Positions 25,911 through 35,949 of a stretch of 64,000 nucleotides of DNA are shown piece after piece; within the stretch, counting starts at the first letter, position 1; every line of letters starts with the position of its first letter. The notes beneath the pieces are model-generated. The model was given only the letters and a program-made list of their open reading frames with translations. It had not been told where the DNA came from and made no database searches. This DNA is from Corynebacterium jeikeium (lineage in GTDB: Bacteria > Actinomycetota > Actinomycetes > Mycobacteriales > Mycobacteriaceae), in contig NZ_JFCH01000008.1 of the NCBI RefSeq assembly GCF_000738175.1, forward strand, positions 26,064 to 90,063, read 5' to 3'. Made by a program: the position numbers and the translations under genes.

Positions 25911-27251
25911 CTAAGCGTTGCGGAACAGCTCAGCCAGGAACGGGGTGGAGTGCACCTGCGAAGCGGGGACGGTCCCGCCGTGATCGGTGGGATACCAGTG
26001 CACCTCCACCCGCTGGTTACGGCTGCGCATATCCCCTATGAACTGGTTGATCCACATGTCCGTGTTCAAGATGATGCCGATAGGGGTGGGTACGTCCATG
26101 TCCTTCAGACCGTGGCCCAGGAAAACCGGCTTATCGTAGCCGGTCGCAGGCGTTTGCATGAACTCGCGCAGCGCGGGCTCCAGGCCCGGCACCTCGCGGA
26201 GCGGCTTCGAAAACGCTCGGGCAACATTCGTGCCCTTCAGGGCTTCGGAAAGCTCCGGATAACAAGAATCCTCAGCGGCCTTCACCATGCGCTTGCCCTC
26301 GTCAGTCAGGGCGGAATCGACGTCCACGTTCGGGTTGGCCTCCCGGAACGCCGCGACAATATACATCGCGTAAGTGTTCAACCCTGCCGGCAAGGGAACG
26401 GGCGGGAAGGTCGGGCTGCCCGCCAATACGATCTCCTCTACATAAGCCGGAGCGCCCGTGGCCACCGTGCCCAGGAAGTTCAGGTTCGCCTGTTGGCTCC
26501 GTTTCGTGGCGCGCAAAGCGACGTGCAGGGCCGCGCCGCCGCCCTGGGACTGGCCAATCACCGCCCAGTTGCGGGAAAGCTTCTGGCCACCCTGCTTCAC
26601 CGCAGGCAGATCCTGCGCGGCGATCACGGAATCTACCACGTTAGCGGCGGTGGACTTGCCGTTGAGGTAGCTCATCAGTCCCTCGGTGCCCATACCCGCA
26701 TAGTCGCTGGCGACGATCGCATACCCCTGGTTGAGCCAATGGTTCAGATAGTCCTGATCCCGCTGGGAGCGTGGATTCATTGACGGGGTGCACTGATCCG
26801 CCAGCCCCACCGTTCCGTGTGCCCACGCCAGCACTGGCCAGCCACCAGCCGGAGCCTTGCCCTTCGGGAAGAACACCGCGCCGGTGGAAGGCGATACCGC
26901 CCCGTGCTGGTTGGTCGTCGAGTAGCTAAAACGGAACTGCTGGCCAGCAGCGGTCAAGCCGACAGCCGGATCAAGTGGAACAGTGTTCATCAGCGCCCCC
27001 GCCTTAGCTGGAACCGCGCCGATCTTCAGCCCACTATCCACCGGGCTGCCCGCGAAGGGAGCCGGGGTACGCATCGGCTCGCCCTTGTTGACCAGCGCGG
27101 AAGCGCTCGACTGGAGCCCAGACGGCGCCGCGGACTGCGCGGTGGCCACCCCGCCCATCCCGGACAACGCAATCAAGGACATCGTGGCGGCAATGCTCGC
27201 CTTAAAACTCCGCCGGAACCCATTGTGATTTTTCCCAGGAAAAGACTTCAT
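25911..27251 (-). CDS. Secreted lipase family protein (LIP-type alpha/beta hydrolase)
   Basis: 446-aa exported hydrolase. Starting at the ATG at 27251 it has a basic N terminus and a hydrophobic signal segment ending near GGVATAQSA. The hydrolase domain contains GGWPVLAWAHGTVGLADQCTP (oxyanion), a nucleophile in AVIGQSQGGGAALHVAL (GQSQG), the acid near PVFLGHGLKDMDVP and the histidine in WYPTDHGG. This matches the fungal/actinobacterial secretory lipase (LIP) family. Lipid acquisition would suit a lipophilic Corynebacterium. A longer frame to 27296 lacks signal-peptide logic. Confidence 0.88.
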   Translation of the reverse strand: MKSFPGKNHNGFRRSFKASIAATMSLIALSGMGGVATAQSAAPSGLQSSASALVNKGEPMRTPAPFAGSPVDSGLKIGAVPAKAGALMNTVPLDPAVGLTAAGQQFRFSYSTTNQHGAVSPSTGAVFFPKGKAPAGGWPVLAWAHGTVGLADQCTPSMNPRSQRDQDYLNHWLNQGYAIVASDYAGMGTEGLMSYLNGKSTAANVVDSVIAAQDLPAVKQGGQKLSRNWAVIGQSQGGGAALHVALRATKRSQQANLNFLGTVATGAPAYVEEIVLAGSPTFPPVPLPAGLNTYAMYIVAAFREANPNVDVDSALTDEGKRMVKAAEDSCYPELSEALKGTNVARAFSKPLREVPGLEPALREFMQTPATGYDKPVFLGHGLKDMDVPTPIGIILNTDMWINQFIGDMRSRNQRVEVHWYPTDHGGTVPASQVHSTPFLAELFRNA

Positions 27252-27311
27252 GCGGAAAAGTATATTCTTAGGCAAGCCGGGATGTGGGCGTCCCAAAGAA
27301 AAAACAGTGAA

Positions 27312-29702
27312 CTAACCCGCCGCCCCGGCCAGTGCCCGCAACAACAACACCGCGCCCGCCTTGAACAGCGGATCGTTGCCGTTACCGCACTTCGGCGACT
27401 GCACACAAGACGGGCAACCGGACTCGCACTCGCAGGTCTCCACGGTCTCGGCGGTGGCGGCCATCCACTCGGCAAAGCGTGCAAAGCCCTGCTCGGCGAA
27501 ACCCGCACCACCCGCATAACCGTCGTACACAAACACCGTCGGCAAACCCGTATCCGCATGCAAAGCGGTAGAAACACCACCAATATCCCAACGGTCGCAC
27601 GTCGCAATCAGTGGCAACAGGCCGATCGCTGCATGCTCAGCAGCATGCAACGTCCCCGGCCACGTCGGCTCCGGCAGTCCCAGATCCAGCAGCACGTCCG
27701 GATCCACGGTATAAGCCACCGCGCGGGTGCGCAGCGACTCCGGCGGCACGTCCAGAGGCACGGTCTCCAGGATCTCGCCACCCGGCAGGCGCTTACGATA
27801 ACCGCTGACGGTATGCGAAACCTCCACGTCCACATCCGCCAGCCACACCCCGTCGCAGACCTTGCGCGTCCCCCGGGTGCGCCGTACCGCAATGTCGGTA
27901 TCGCGGATCACCTGGGTGGTGTACTCCGGGAACTCCGGCCGCACCCACGCCACGGATTCCTCCAGGTCCAGCAGTTGCACCACGAACGTCTCGCCCTGGT
28001 GCATATACACCGCCCCGGTGTGCACGTCCGACGTCGCGCGCGACTGATCCACCGTGCCCAGCAGTCGGCCGGAATCGGCCTCCACAATCGCCACCTGGGT
28101 CGCCGCCCCGCCGCGAATCGAGACCCGCGAATGCACCTGCTCCGCTACCTTCAGGTCTGCGAATATGCCTCGCGGCCTGCGCTTCAGTGCGCCCTGGCGC
28201 AGCAGGTGCTCCACCACTCGCTCCGCGCCCCAGTGCTCAACCTCCGCCTCGGACAGGGGCTTCTCCGCGGCCGCGCACACCACGTGGTCTGCCAGCACGT
28301 AGGGGTTCGTCGGGTCGAACACTGTGTTCTCCACTGGCCGATCCAGCAAAGCCTCCGGGTGGTGCAGAAGGTACGTATCCATCGGATCGTCTGCGCCGAC
28401 CAACACCACTAGCGCACCCTGCCCGCGCCTGCCCGCGCGCCCGGCCTGCTGCCGGAAGCTGGCGATAGTGCCAGGGAAGCCGCTGGTCACCACCACATCT
28501 AGCCCGCCGACGTCGATGCCCAGCTCCAGTGCATTCGTCGAGGCGATGCCCAGTAGCTCGCCGTTGTCGAAGCGACGCTCCAGCTCGCGGCGATCCTCCG
28601 GGGTGTAACCCGCGCGATAGGCCGCCACCCGCACCGCATCCGCGCTGCGCCCCAGCGCCGACAGTTTCTCCGCGGCGGCGACGGAAACCACCTCCGCGCT
28701 GCGCCGGGAGCGCACGAAAGTCAGCGTCCGCGCGCCCTGGGCGATCGCCAACCCCATCACGTCCGCAGCCTCGGAGTTCGCCGCCCGCCGCACCGGAGCG
28801 CCATTCTCGCCCTCCACGTCCGGCAGGAATCCGGGTTCCCACAGCGCGACGGTTCGCTCGCCCGCGGGTGCCCCGTCATGGGTCACTGCCACTACCTCTG
28901 GCCGCCCCGTCAGCCGGCGCGCGTGTGCCGCCGGATCCACGCTGGTCGCGGACGCCAAAACGATGGTCGGCGCCGTCCCACACAGCCGCAAAAGCCTGCG
29001 CAGCACCATCGCCACGTGCGCGCCAAACACCCCGCGGTACACGTGGCACTCGTCGATCACCACATAGCGCAGCGTGCGCAGCAGCCGGCTCCACGACTGC
29101 GGATTCCCCAGGATCGAGGCGTGCAGCATGTCCGGGTTCGTCACAATCACCCGCGCCTGGTCGCGGATCACCCGTCGCGTCTCAGGCGGAGTGTCGCCGT
29201 CGTAAGTGGCCACCATGATGTCGTTCAGGTTCGCCGCGCCCGCGCACATCCGCGCCAGCGCCGCCCGCTGGTCCTGCGCCAGGGCCTTCGTCGGTGCAAT
29301 ATAAAGAGCCGTCGCGGTGCTCGCCGTAGCGAGGTCGCTCAGGGCCGCTAGCTGGTAACCGAGGCTCTTTCCGGACGCCGTGCCGGTGGCAACCACCACA
29401 TCCCGGCCCGCGTGCGCGTGGTTCGCGGTCTCCACCTGGTGCGACCAGGGGGTAGGAATTCCCTGCTCATGCAGGTATTTCACCAGAGTCTCGTCGGCCC
29501 AGTCCGGCCACTGCGCCGTCTGTGATGGGCGGGCGGGGATGGTGCGTGTATGGGTGACGGTGGAGCGCGGAAATTCGGGCGTCAGATCGGCCAGCAGTTC
29601 CTCGCCGAACGACGGGGCTGTGCCGCTCGCTGCGCTGTTTGCCGTGCTGCCCGCGGGATCGTCGGGCGCGGAGTCTGGGGTAGGGGGCGTGGGGTCGGAC
29701 AT
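27312..29702 (-). CDS. DExH helicase with DUF1998 domain (MrfA/YprA-like, Rv3649-like)
   Basis: 796-aa superfamily 2 helicase. Motif I is VVATGTASGKSLGYQ, motif II is YVVIDECHVYRG (DECH), motif III ASAT, and motif VI QQAGRAGRRGQG. The C-terminal DUF1998 region ends with a four-cysteine zinc cluster CECESGCPSCVQSPKCGNGN. B. subtilis MrfA of this family takes part in mitomycin lesion repair (family knowledge). The ATG at 29702 is chosen; an alternative is 29723. It is divergent from cspA. Confidence 0.92.
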   Translation of the reverse strand: MSDPTPPTPDSAPDDPAGSTANSAASGTAPSFGEELLADLTPEFPRSTVTHTRTIPARPSQTAQWPDWADETLVKYLHEQGIPTPWSHQVETANHAHAGRDVVVATGTASGKSLGYQLAALSDLATASTATALYIAPTKALAQDQRAALARMCAGAANLNDIMVATYDGDTPPETRRVIRDQARVIVTNPDMLHASILGNPQSWSRLLRTLRYVVIDECHVYRGVFGAHVAMVLRRLLRLCGTAPTIVLASATSVDPAAHARRLTGRPEVVAVTHDGAPAGERTVALWEPGFLPDVEGENGAPVRRAANSEAADVMGLAIAQGARTLTFVRSRRSAEVVSVAAAEKLSALGRSADAVRVAAYRAGYTPEDRRELERRFDNGELLGIASTNALELGIDVGGLDVVVTSGFPGTIASFRQQAGRAGRRGQGALVVLVGADDPMDTYLLHHPEALLDRPVENTVFDPTNPYVLADHVVCAAAEKPLSEAEVEHWGAERVVEHLLRQGALKRRPRGIFADLKVAEQVHSRVSIRGGAATQVAIVEADSGRLLGTVDQSRATSDVHTGAVYMHQGETFVVQLLDLEESVAWVRPEFPEYTTQVIRDTDIAVRRTRGTRKVCDGVWLADVDVEVSHTVSGYRKRLPGGEILETVPLDVPPESLRTRAVAYTVDPDVLLDLGLPEPTWPGTLHAAEHAAIGLLPLIATCDRWDIGGVSTALHADTGLPTVFVYDGYAGGAGFAEQGFARFAEWMAATAETVETCECESGCPSCVQSPKCGNGNDPLFKAGAVLLLRALAGAAG

Positions 29703-29966
29703 TAAAGTCAGTTCTAGACCCATTAGGGGGTGGATACAAGTTATTGTCCTGCGGAATCCACACTCGTCCGAATGTTTAACCCGCAACGTGGCAGACTGTC
29801 GTGTGGTTATTAAAATCCTCGGAACTTTTCCGCTCGCCTCGGCGTGAGGTGGGGTCTCGTTGGGTTTTGGGCCGAATGGGTTGGAAACGAAGTATCTTCC
29901 GACCTCGGCGTTTGGTGGTCGCAGAAGACTTGCGCCGGACAGATTCAATAAGATAGGTAGAAATTC

Positions 29967-30170
29967 ATGGCACAGGGAACCGTCAAGTGGTTCAACGCGG
30001 AGAAGGGCTTTGGCTTCATCGCCCCGGACGACGGATCTTCCGACGTCTTCGTCCACTACTCTGAGATCCAGGGCAGCGGCTTCCGCACCCTCGAGGAGAA
30101 CCAGAAGGTCGAGTTCGAGATCGGCGAGGGCGCCAAGGGCCCGCAGGCTCAGAACGTCACGGCGCTTTAA
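29967..30170 (+). CDS. cspA: Cold-shock protein CspA
   Basis: 67-aa single OB-fold RNA chaperone. RNP1 (KGFGFI) and RNP2 (VFVHYSEI) motifs are intact and the length is standard. It binds single-stranded RNA and DNA and melts mRNA structure. ATAGGTAG lies upstream of the ATG. It is followed by a strong terminator, so it is monocistronic. The roughly 260 bases between it and the helicase gene hold its promoter and leader; no gene is seen there. Confidence 0.97.
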   Translation: MAQGTVKWFNAEKGFGFIAPDDGSSDVFVHYSEIQGSGFRTLEENQKVEFEIGEGAKGPQAQNVTAL

Positions 30171-30186
30171 ACCCACAGGGTTTTAG

Positions 30187-30229
30187 CAAGCCCCCGCCAG
30201 CGGTGCATATCGCGCCCAGGCGGGGGCTT
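30187..30229 (+). terminator. Terminator after cspA
   Basis: AAGCCCCCGCC pairs with GGCGGGGGCTT around a loop of about 20 nt, 17 nt after the cspA stop. The T run is short, so its efficiency is uncertain. Confidence 0.75.
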
Positions 30230-30394
30230 CGCCGGTTAAGGCCGCGCCTACCCCGGTTGCAAATAAATTGCGTAAACCGCGTAGTGTCGCTTAGAAATGC
30301 GTAAGTGGCCCCCGGAAAGAACCATTGCGATAAACCTGTATAAACAATGGCACCCGGCAAACTTAAAATTTTGAAGGATGTGTGAGATCAACCG

Positions 30395-33300
30395 ATGGCA
30401 AACGATGACGTCAAGCGTCTAGTGATCGTTGAGTCGGCGACGAAGGCCAAGAAGATCGCCCCGATCCTGGGGCCGAACTACATCGTCGAGGCTTCCGTCG
30501 GGCACATCCGTGACCTCCCCCGGGGCGCGGCAGACGTACCGGCCAAGTATAAAAAGGAGCCGTGGGCGCGTCTGGGCGTCAACGTCGATAAAGATTTCGA
30601 GGCGCTTTACGTCGTCAGCCCGGACAAGAAAAAGAAGGTCTCCGACCTGAAGGCCAAACTCAAGCAGGTCGATGAGCTGTACCTGGCGACAGACCCCGAC
30701 CGTGAGGGTGAGGCTATCGCGTGGCATCTGCTTGAGGTGCTGAAGCCGAAGGTGCCGGTGCGCCGCATGGTGTTCCACGAGATTACGAAGAACGCCATCC
30801 TCGAGGCCGCGCAGAACACCCGCGAGCTCGATTACGACCTGGTCGATGCGCAGGAATCCCGCCGCGTACTGGATCGCCTGTACGGCTACGAGGTCTCCCC
30901 GGTGCTGTGGAAGAAGGTCATGCCGCGACTATCCGCCGGTCGCGTGCAGTCCGTCGCCACCCGCGTGATCGTGGAGCGCGAGCGCGAGCGCATGAAGTTT
31001 ATCGCCGCCGAGTACTGGGACTTGAGCGCCACGTTCGGCGTGGTAGATGCTGTTTCTTCTTCTCTTGATGACGCCGCCCCGGACTCCTTTGAAGCACGGC
31101 TGGCAACGGTCGCCGGCAAGCGCGTGGCTCAGGGCCGTGACTTTGGCGACGACGGCAAGCTGAAGGCCAGCGCAAAGGAAACATTTGTCCTGGACGGGGC
31201 GAAGGCGAAGTCCCTGGCCGACGGACTGCAGGGCCAGGAGTTCGCCGTGACGGCGGTGGAGGAAAAGCCCTACACTCGCCGCCCGTACCCGCCGTTTATG
31301 ACCTCTACCCTGCAGCAGGAGGCCGGCCGCAAGCTCCGCTTTACCTCAGAGCGCACGATGCGCATTGCTCAGCGCCTGTACGAAAACGGCCACATTACTT
31401 ATATGCGTACCGACTCGACCACCCTGTCGACCGCCGGTATCGAGGCCGCCCGCAGGCAGGCCAAGGAGCTCTACGGAGCGAAGTTCGTGGCCGACGGCCC
31501 GCGCCAGTACTCCCGCAAAGTGAAGAACTCGCAGGAGGCCCACGAGGCAATCCGCCCGGCGGGCGAGACCTTCCAGACTCCCGGCCAGCTAAGCAACCAG
31601 CTGGATGCCGAGGAGTTCAAACTCTACGAGCTGATTTGGCAGCGCACCGTGGCCTCCCAGATGGCCGACGCGAAGGGCCAGTCCATGAAGCTAACCGTCG
31701 CCGGCGACGCAAAGTCGGGCGAGACCTGTGAATTTACCGCAACCGGGCGCACCCTGACCTTTCCAGGATTCCTGAAGGCCTACGTGGAGGTCAGCCGCAC
31801 CGCCGATGGCCGCGACGTCGCCGATAACGCGGAAAAGCGACTGCCGCAGCTGACCAAGGGCGACGAGCTGAACGCGCGGGACGTGGCCGCCGACGGCCAC
31901 TCGACGAACCCGCCTGCCCGCTATACCGAGGCCTCGCTGGTGAAGAAGATGGAGGAGATGGGCATTGGCCGCCCGTCGACCTATGCATCCATCATTCGCA
32001 CCATCCAGGACCGCGGCTACGTGCTGCCGCGCGGCAACGCACTGGTGCCATCGTGGGTGGCCTTCGCCGTCGTCGGCCTGCTGGAGCAGAACTTCGGTGC
32101 CCTGGTGGACTACGACTTCACCTCCGCGATGGAAGACGAGCTGGATGCCATCGCCGCCGGAGATCAGGACCGCGTGAACTGGCTGAAGGGCTTCTACTTC
32201 GGCGATAGCTCCCGCCCGGAGGCTCCGGGCGCGGTGGTGCCCCGCCTGGGTGGCTTGAAGCACATCGTGGGCGACAACCTGGAGCAGATCGATGCCCGCC
32301 GGGTGAACTCCCTGCACATTTTCGACGATGAAAACGGCGTGCCGATCGTCGTCCGCGTGGGCCGCTACGGCCCCTACCTGGAGCGCATCAAGCCGGCACC
32401 GGCAGGGGCGCCGGAGGGTACCGAGCCGGAGGTGCAGCGCGCTAACCTGCCGGAATCCATGACCCCGGACGGGCTGACCCTGGAGGTGGCCGAGAAGCTC
32501 TTCGCCACCCCGCAGGGTGGCCGAGAGCTGGGCACCAACCCGGCCAACGGGCGCACTATCGTTGCCCGCGAGGGACGCTACGGCCCTTACGTCACCGAGG
32601 TGCTCGGCGAAGACGAGGAATCCCGAGTGGCCGAGGAGGCCGTGAAGGTCTGGGAGGCCGAGCGCGACGAGCAGGATCGCGAGCGTGAGGCTGAGGGCAA
32701 GAAGCCGCTGAGCCGCGAGACCAAGACAGCGCAGGCGCAGAAGGAAAAACGCGTCAAGCAGATCGTCGAGGAGACACTGAAGCCCAAGACCGCCAGCTTG
32801 TTCAGCGGCATGGAGCCAGCCAGCGTGACGCTGGAGGAGGCTTTGAAGCTCATGAGCCTGCCGCGCGAGGTGGGCGTCGACCCGAGCGACAACGAGGTGA
32901 TCACCGCCCAGAACGGTCGCTACGGCCCCTACCTCAAGAAGGGCAAGGATTCCCGCTCGCTGGCCAACGAGGAGCAGATCTTTACGATCACCCTCGACGA
33001 AGCTCGTCGCATTTACGCCGAGCCGAAGCGCCGCGGCCGAGCGGCCGCGCAGCCGCCGCTGAAGCAGCTGGGTGATAACGACGTGTCCGGCAAGCCGATG
33101 ACCGTCAAGGACGGTCGCTTCGGCGCTTATGTCACGGATGGCACCACCAATGCCTCCCTGCGCAAGGGCGATACTCCGGAGACGATGACTGACGCCCGCG
33201 CGAACGAGCTGCTGTCGGAGCGGCGCGCCAAGCAGGCAGCCGAGGGTTCGGCACCTGCGAAGTCGAGCCGCAAGGCCGCAAAGAAGTCGGCCAAGAAAAC

Positions 33301-33400
33301 GACGAAGAAGACGTCCAAGAAGGCAGCAAAGAAGACGACGAAAAAGACGGCGAAAAAGCCGCCGACGCTGACCAAGCGCACGGTGAAGAAGTCTCGCTAA
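30395..33400 (+). CDS. topA: DNA topoisomerase I
   Basis: 1001-aa type IA topoisomerase relaxing negative supercoils. The TOPRIM domain begins RLVIVESATKAKKI with DPDREGEAIAWHL; the active-site tyrosine lies in NGHITYMRTDSTTLS. Instead of zinc fingers the C-terminal half has repeated GRYGPY-type domains (four copies: VGRYGPYLE, EGRYGPYVT, NGRYGPYLK, DGRFGAYVT), as in mycobacteria. The last about 45 residues are a Lys-rich KKTTKK-type tail, which in actinobacterial TopA binds DNA and aids processivity. AAGGATGTGTGAG precedes the ATG. Confidence 0.97.
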   Translation: MANDDVKRLVIVESATKAKKIAPILGPNYIVEASVGHIRDLPRGAADVPAKYKKEPWARLGVNVDKDFEALYVVSPDKKKKVSDLKAKLKQVDELYLATDPDREGEAIAWHLLEVLKPKVPVRRMVFHEITKNAILEAAQNTRELDYDLVDAQESRRVLDRLYGYEVSPVLWKKVMPRLSAGRVQSVATRVIVERERERMKFIAAEYWDLSATFGVVDAVSSSLDDAAPDSFEARLATVAGKRVAQGRDFGDDGKLKASAKETFVLDGAKAKSLADGLQGQEFAVTAVEEKPYTRRPYPPFMTSTLQQEAGRKLRFTSERTMRIAQRLYENGHITYMRTDSTTLSTAGIEAARRQAKELYGAKFVADGPRQYSRKVKNSQEAHEAIRPAGETFQTPGQLSNQLDAEEFKLYELIWQRTVASQMADAKGQSMKLTVAGDAKSGETCEFTATGRTLTFPGFLKAYVEVSRTADGRDVADNAEKRLPQLTKGDELNARDVAADGHSTNPPARYTEASLVKKMEEMGIGRPSTYASIIRTIQDRGYVLPRGNALVPSWVAFAVVGLLEQNFGALVDYDFTSAMEDELDAIAAGDQDRVNWLKGFYFGDSSRPEAPGAVVPRLGGLKHIVGDNLEQIDARRVNSLHIFDDENGVPIVVRVGRYGPYLERIKPAPAGAPEGTEPEVQRANLPESMTPDGLTLEVAEKLFATPQGGRELGTNPANGRTIVAREGRYGPYVTEVLGEDEESRVAEEAVKVWEAERDEQDREREAEGKKPLSRETKTAQAQKEKRVKQIVEETLKPKTASLFSGMEPASVTLEEALKLMSLPREVGVDPSDNEVITAQNGRYGPYLKKGKDSRSLANEEQIFTITLDEARRIYAEPKRRGRAAAQPPLKQLGDNDVSGKPMTVKDGRFGAYVTDGTTNASLRKGDTPETMTDARANELLSERRAKQAAEGSAPAKSSRKAAKKSAKKTTKKTSKKAAKKTTKKTAKKPPTLTKRTVKKSR

Positions 33401-33441
33401 ATCGCCCTTACTTTTGGGTGGGAACTGATACGTTCATCAGC

Positions 33442-34344
33442 ATGCACCAGCTCCCGAACTTCACCGTCGTCACCCTGGCCCCGAACCTGCCAGGCCCCGT
33501 TGCCGCCAAGCGCCTGCATGAGCTCGGCGGCACCGTCATCAAGGTCGAAGGCCCCGGCAAGGCTGCCGACCCCATGCGCCTGTACTGCGAGCCCTACTAC
33601 CAGCACTTGGTGGAGGGGCAGGAGGTTCGCAGCATCGACCTGAAGCAGGAATCCGGCTTGCAGGAACTACACGAACTGCTGGCAGAGGCGGATCTGCTGC
33701 TCACGAGCTCCCGCCCTGCCTCGCTGCAGCGCCTGGGGCTCGGCTGGGAAGATCTTCGCGCGCGCTACCCGTCGCTGGCGCAGGTGGCGATCGTTGGCCA
33801 CTCCGGAGAGCACGTCGACGTCGCCGGCCACGACCTGACCTATGAAGCACACGCAGGCACCCTTTCCTTTAACGGCGATGAGCCCGTCATGCCCGTGGTA
33901 CCTATCGCTGACCTGGCGGGCGCGGAACGCGCCGTCTCGCAGGCGCTGGCAGCCCTATGGCAGGCTAGCGCCACCGGCCAGGGCAGCTACCACGAGGTCG
34001 CCCTGGCGGACATGGCCACGGAGTTCGCCACACCCGCCCGCTTCCGCCTGACCGGCCCGGACACTCTGCTTGGTGGCCTTCTGCCGGGTTACGGCCTCTA
34101 CCAGGCTGAGTGTGGGGGCTGGGTGGCTATCGCTGCGCTGGAGCCGCATTTCTTCGTCGGCCTCATCGAGGCGCTGCACGAGGAAGGCCTGTTGCCGGAG
34201 GGCACCACGGCCGAGCAGCTGCAATCCAAGGGGATCACCGCCGAGCAGCTGGCCGCGGCAGTGGGGCAGAAGACGGCGGCGTGGTGGGACGAGGTGGCGT
34301 CGAAAAGAAACCTCCCCATCGCCGCAGTACGGCGCGGGGCCTAA
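33442..34344 (+). CDS. Class III (CaiB/Frc) acyl-CoA transferase-like protein
   Basis: 300-aa CoA-transferase family III protein, shorter than the usual 380-400 residues. It shows LAPNLPGPVAAKRLHELGGTVIKVEGPGK and EGQEVRSIDLKQ; the catalytic aspartate would be the one in VAGHDLTYEAHAG-like or nearby regions, but I cannot place it with certainty. Similar to alpha-methylacyl-CoA racemase/formyl-CoA transferase relatives. The start is uncertain: ATG 33442 or GTG 33418, neither with a good ribosome binding site. It lies between topA and the convergent adenylate cyclase gene. Confidence 0.8.
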   Translation: MHQLPNFTVVTLAPNLPGPVAAKRLHELGGTVIKVEGPGKAADPMRLYCEPYYQHLVEGQEVRSIDLKQESGLQELHELLAEADLLLTSSRPASLQRLGLGWEDLRARYPSLAQVAIVGHSGEHVDVAGHDLTYEAHAGTLSFNGDEPVMPVVPIADLAGAERAVSQALAALWQASATGQGSYHEVALADMATEFATPARFRLTGPDTLLGGLLPGYGLYQAECGGWVAIAALEPHFFVGLIEALHEEGLLPEGTTAEQLQSKGITAEQLAAAVGQKTAAWWDEVASKRNLPIAAVRRGA

Positions 34345-35873
34345 GCCTCCGAACGGTCGGCCAAGGTCGCGCGGATGGGGCGGGCGATCTGTGTCATCTC
34401 GCGGCGGCCGCGCAGCTCCACGGACTTCATCATGGTCCAGCGAGCCTGCTCGGCCTCGTTGGCCGCGCGCAGAGTTACGGCACTTGTCAGCACCTGTCCG
34501 GGGGTGTTCTTCGCCAGATCCGTCAGGCGGGCGGCCTGGTTCACAGCGTCGCCGATGACGGTGTACTCGAAGCGATCCTTCGCGCCGATGTGGCCCGCGA
34601 CGACGGAACCGGCGGCCACGCCAACTCCCGCGGCGAATTCCAAGCCCTGCAGCTTCGCCTTTAGCTCGCGGGCGGCGGCTAGTGCGTGGCCGGCCACATC
34701 GTCCAGCGGCAGAGGTGCACCGAACACAGCCAGCGCGGCATCACCCTCGAACTTGTTGATGATGCCCTTGTTGGCGTGCACGACCTCCACCACGCGGTCG
34801 AAGAACTCGTTGAGGGCCTTCACCACGTGCTGCGGTTCCTTCTCCGTGGCAAACCCGGTGGAGCCGATCACGTCCACGAAGAGCACGGCCACGTGCCGAG
34901 TTTCGCCGCCTAGCTCCGGCTTTTCCTCCAGCGCGCGGCGGGCGACCTCGGTGCCGACATAGCGGCCGAAGAGGTCCGATACCCGCTGGCGCTCCTGCAA
35001 ACCGCGCATCATCTCGTTGAAGCCGGCCTGCAGCACGCCGATCTCCGAGGAGTCGTAGATTCGCACGTCCGTGTTCACCTTGCCCCGGCGCACGCGGTTG
35101 ATGGCGTATTGCAGTTCGCGGATCGGGTCGGCCACAGCCATTGAGAACAACATGGTTCCCATGAAGCCGGTCAGTAGAGTGGTCAGCGCCAGCGCCAGCA
35201 TTGCCGGAATGATGCCGCCGGAGTCTTCTGGGTAGAACTCGGTGGCCGCAGCGAAGAGCAGCAGCACCATGCCCAGCACGGGCACGGCGGAGGTCAGTGC
35301 CCACGTAGTCATCAGGCGGTGCGAAAGAGGGGAGAGTCGCGAGTGGTCCGGTGCGCCCTTCGCCAGCGCCTTCGCGGCGACGGGACGCACCAGGCGCTCG
35401 GCCTCCATGTACGTCATCAGGCTCACCATCATTCCGCCGAGCGTGGCCGTCACACCGACGGTTATGCCCCACTCAGTGCTATGCCTCCAGGCCACGACGG
35501 TGAACAGCACCACCCCGATGCCCCACAGCACAATGCCCGTGATTGTCTGCAGCAACGGAATGCGCAGCACCAGGTCGCGCACCATGTTCGGGTCGTAGGC
35601 CTGGGGCGTGCGCTGCCAGCGCAGCACGGGGGCGAAGAAGTACAAAGTCATCGCGATGCCGGCGACCACGGCCACCCCGAAATAGATCAGGTACAGCGAG
35701 GCGATGGTGGTATCAGGGCTCGTCAGCTCGCGCGCGGCGGGCAGCGGAATGAAGAAACGCAGGAACGTCGCCACGGCGGTCGCCCCGATGACGTTCGTGG
35801 CCAGAACGGTTGCTGCGTACAGGGGCCAGGAGGTTCCCCAGGCCCACGAGAGGTAGCGCAGCAGTTGTTTCAT
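34341..35873 (-). CDS. cyaB: Membrane class III adenylate cyclase (Rv3645-like)
   Basis: 510-aa cyclase. Six N-terminal membrane helices (about 15-235) precede a HAMP domain (about 238-290) and a C-terminal class III catalytic domain. Metal-binding aspartates lie in VAVLFVDVIGSTGFA and KFEGDAALAVFGAP; the transition-state Asn/Arg region is YTVIGDAVNQAARL. It makes cAMP, the ligand of GlxR, so with glxR it forms the cAMP circuit of this window. Stop codons of this gene and the CoA-transferase overlap by 4 nt. Confidence 0.93.
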   Translation of the reverse strand: MKQLLRYLSWAWGTSWPLYAATVLATNVIGATAVATFLRFFIPLPAARELTSPDTTIASLYLIYFGVAVVAGIAMTLYFFAPVLRWQRTPQAYDPNMVRDLVLRIPLLQTITGIVLWGIGVVLFTVVAWRHSTEWGITVGVTATLGGMMVSLMTYMEAERLVRPVAAKALAKGAPDHSRLSPLSHRLMTTWALTSAVPVLGMVLLLFAAATEFYPEDSGGIIPAMLALALTTLLTGFMGTMLFSMAVADPIRELQYAINRVRRGKVNTDVRIYDSSEIGVLQAGFNEMMRGLQERQRVSDLFGRYVGTEVARRALEEKPELGGETRHVAVLFVDVIGSTGFATEKEPQHVVKALNEFFDRVVEVVHANKGIINKFEGDAALAVFGAPLPLDDVAGHALAAARELKAKLQGLEFAAGVGVAAGSVVAGHIGAKDRFEYTVIGDAVNQAARLTDLAKNTPGQVLTSAVTLRAANEAEQARWTMMKSVELRGRREMTQIARPIRATLADRSEA

Positions 35874-35949
35874 GCCCTTCAGATTAACTCACGCCGCCCC
35901 ATGCCGGGTGCGTCTGTCCTGTCCTCGTTGATAGCTACACTGAGTAACC

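Noticed and set aside
33255..33395. Repeat array of AAGAAGACG-type units
   Set aside because: It encodes the Lys-rich tail of TopA, a normal feature of actinobacterial topoisomerase I.
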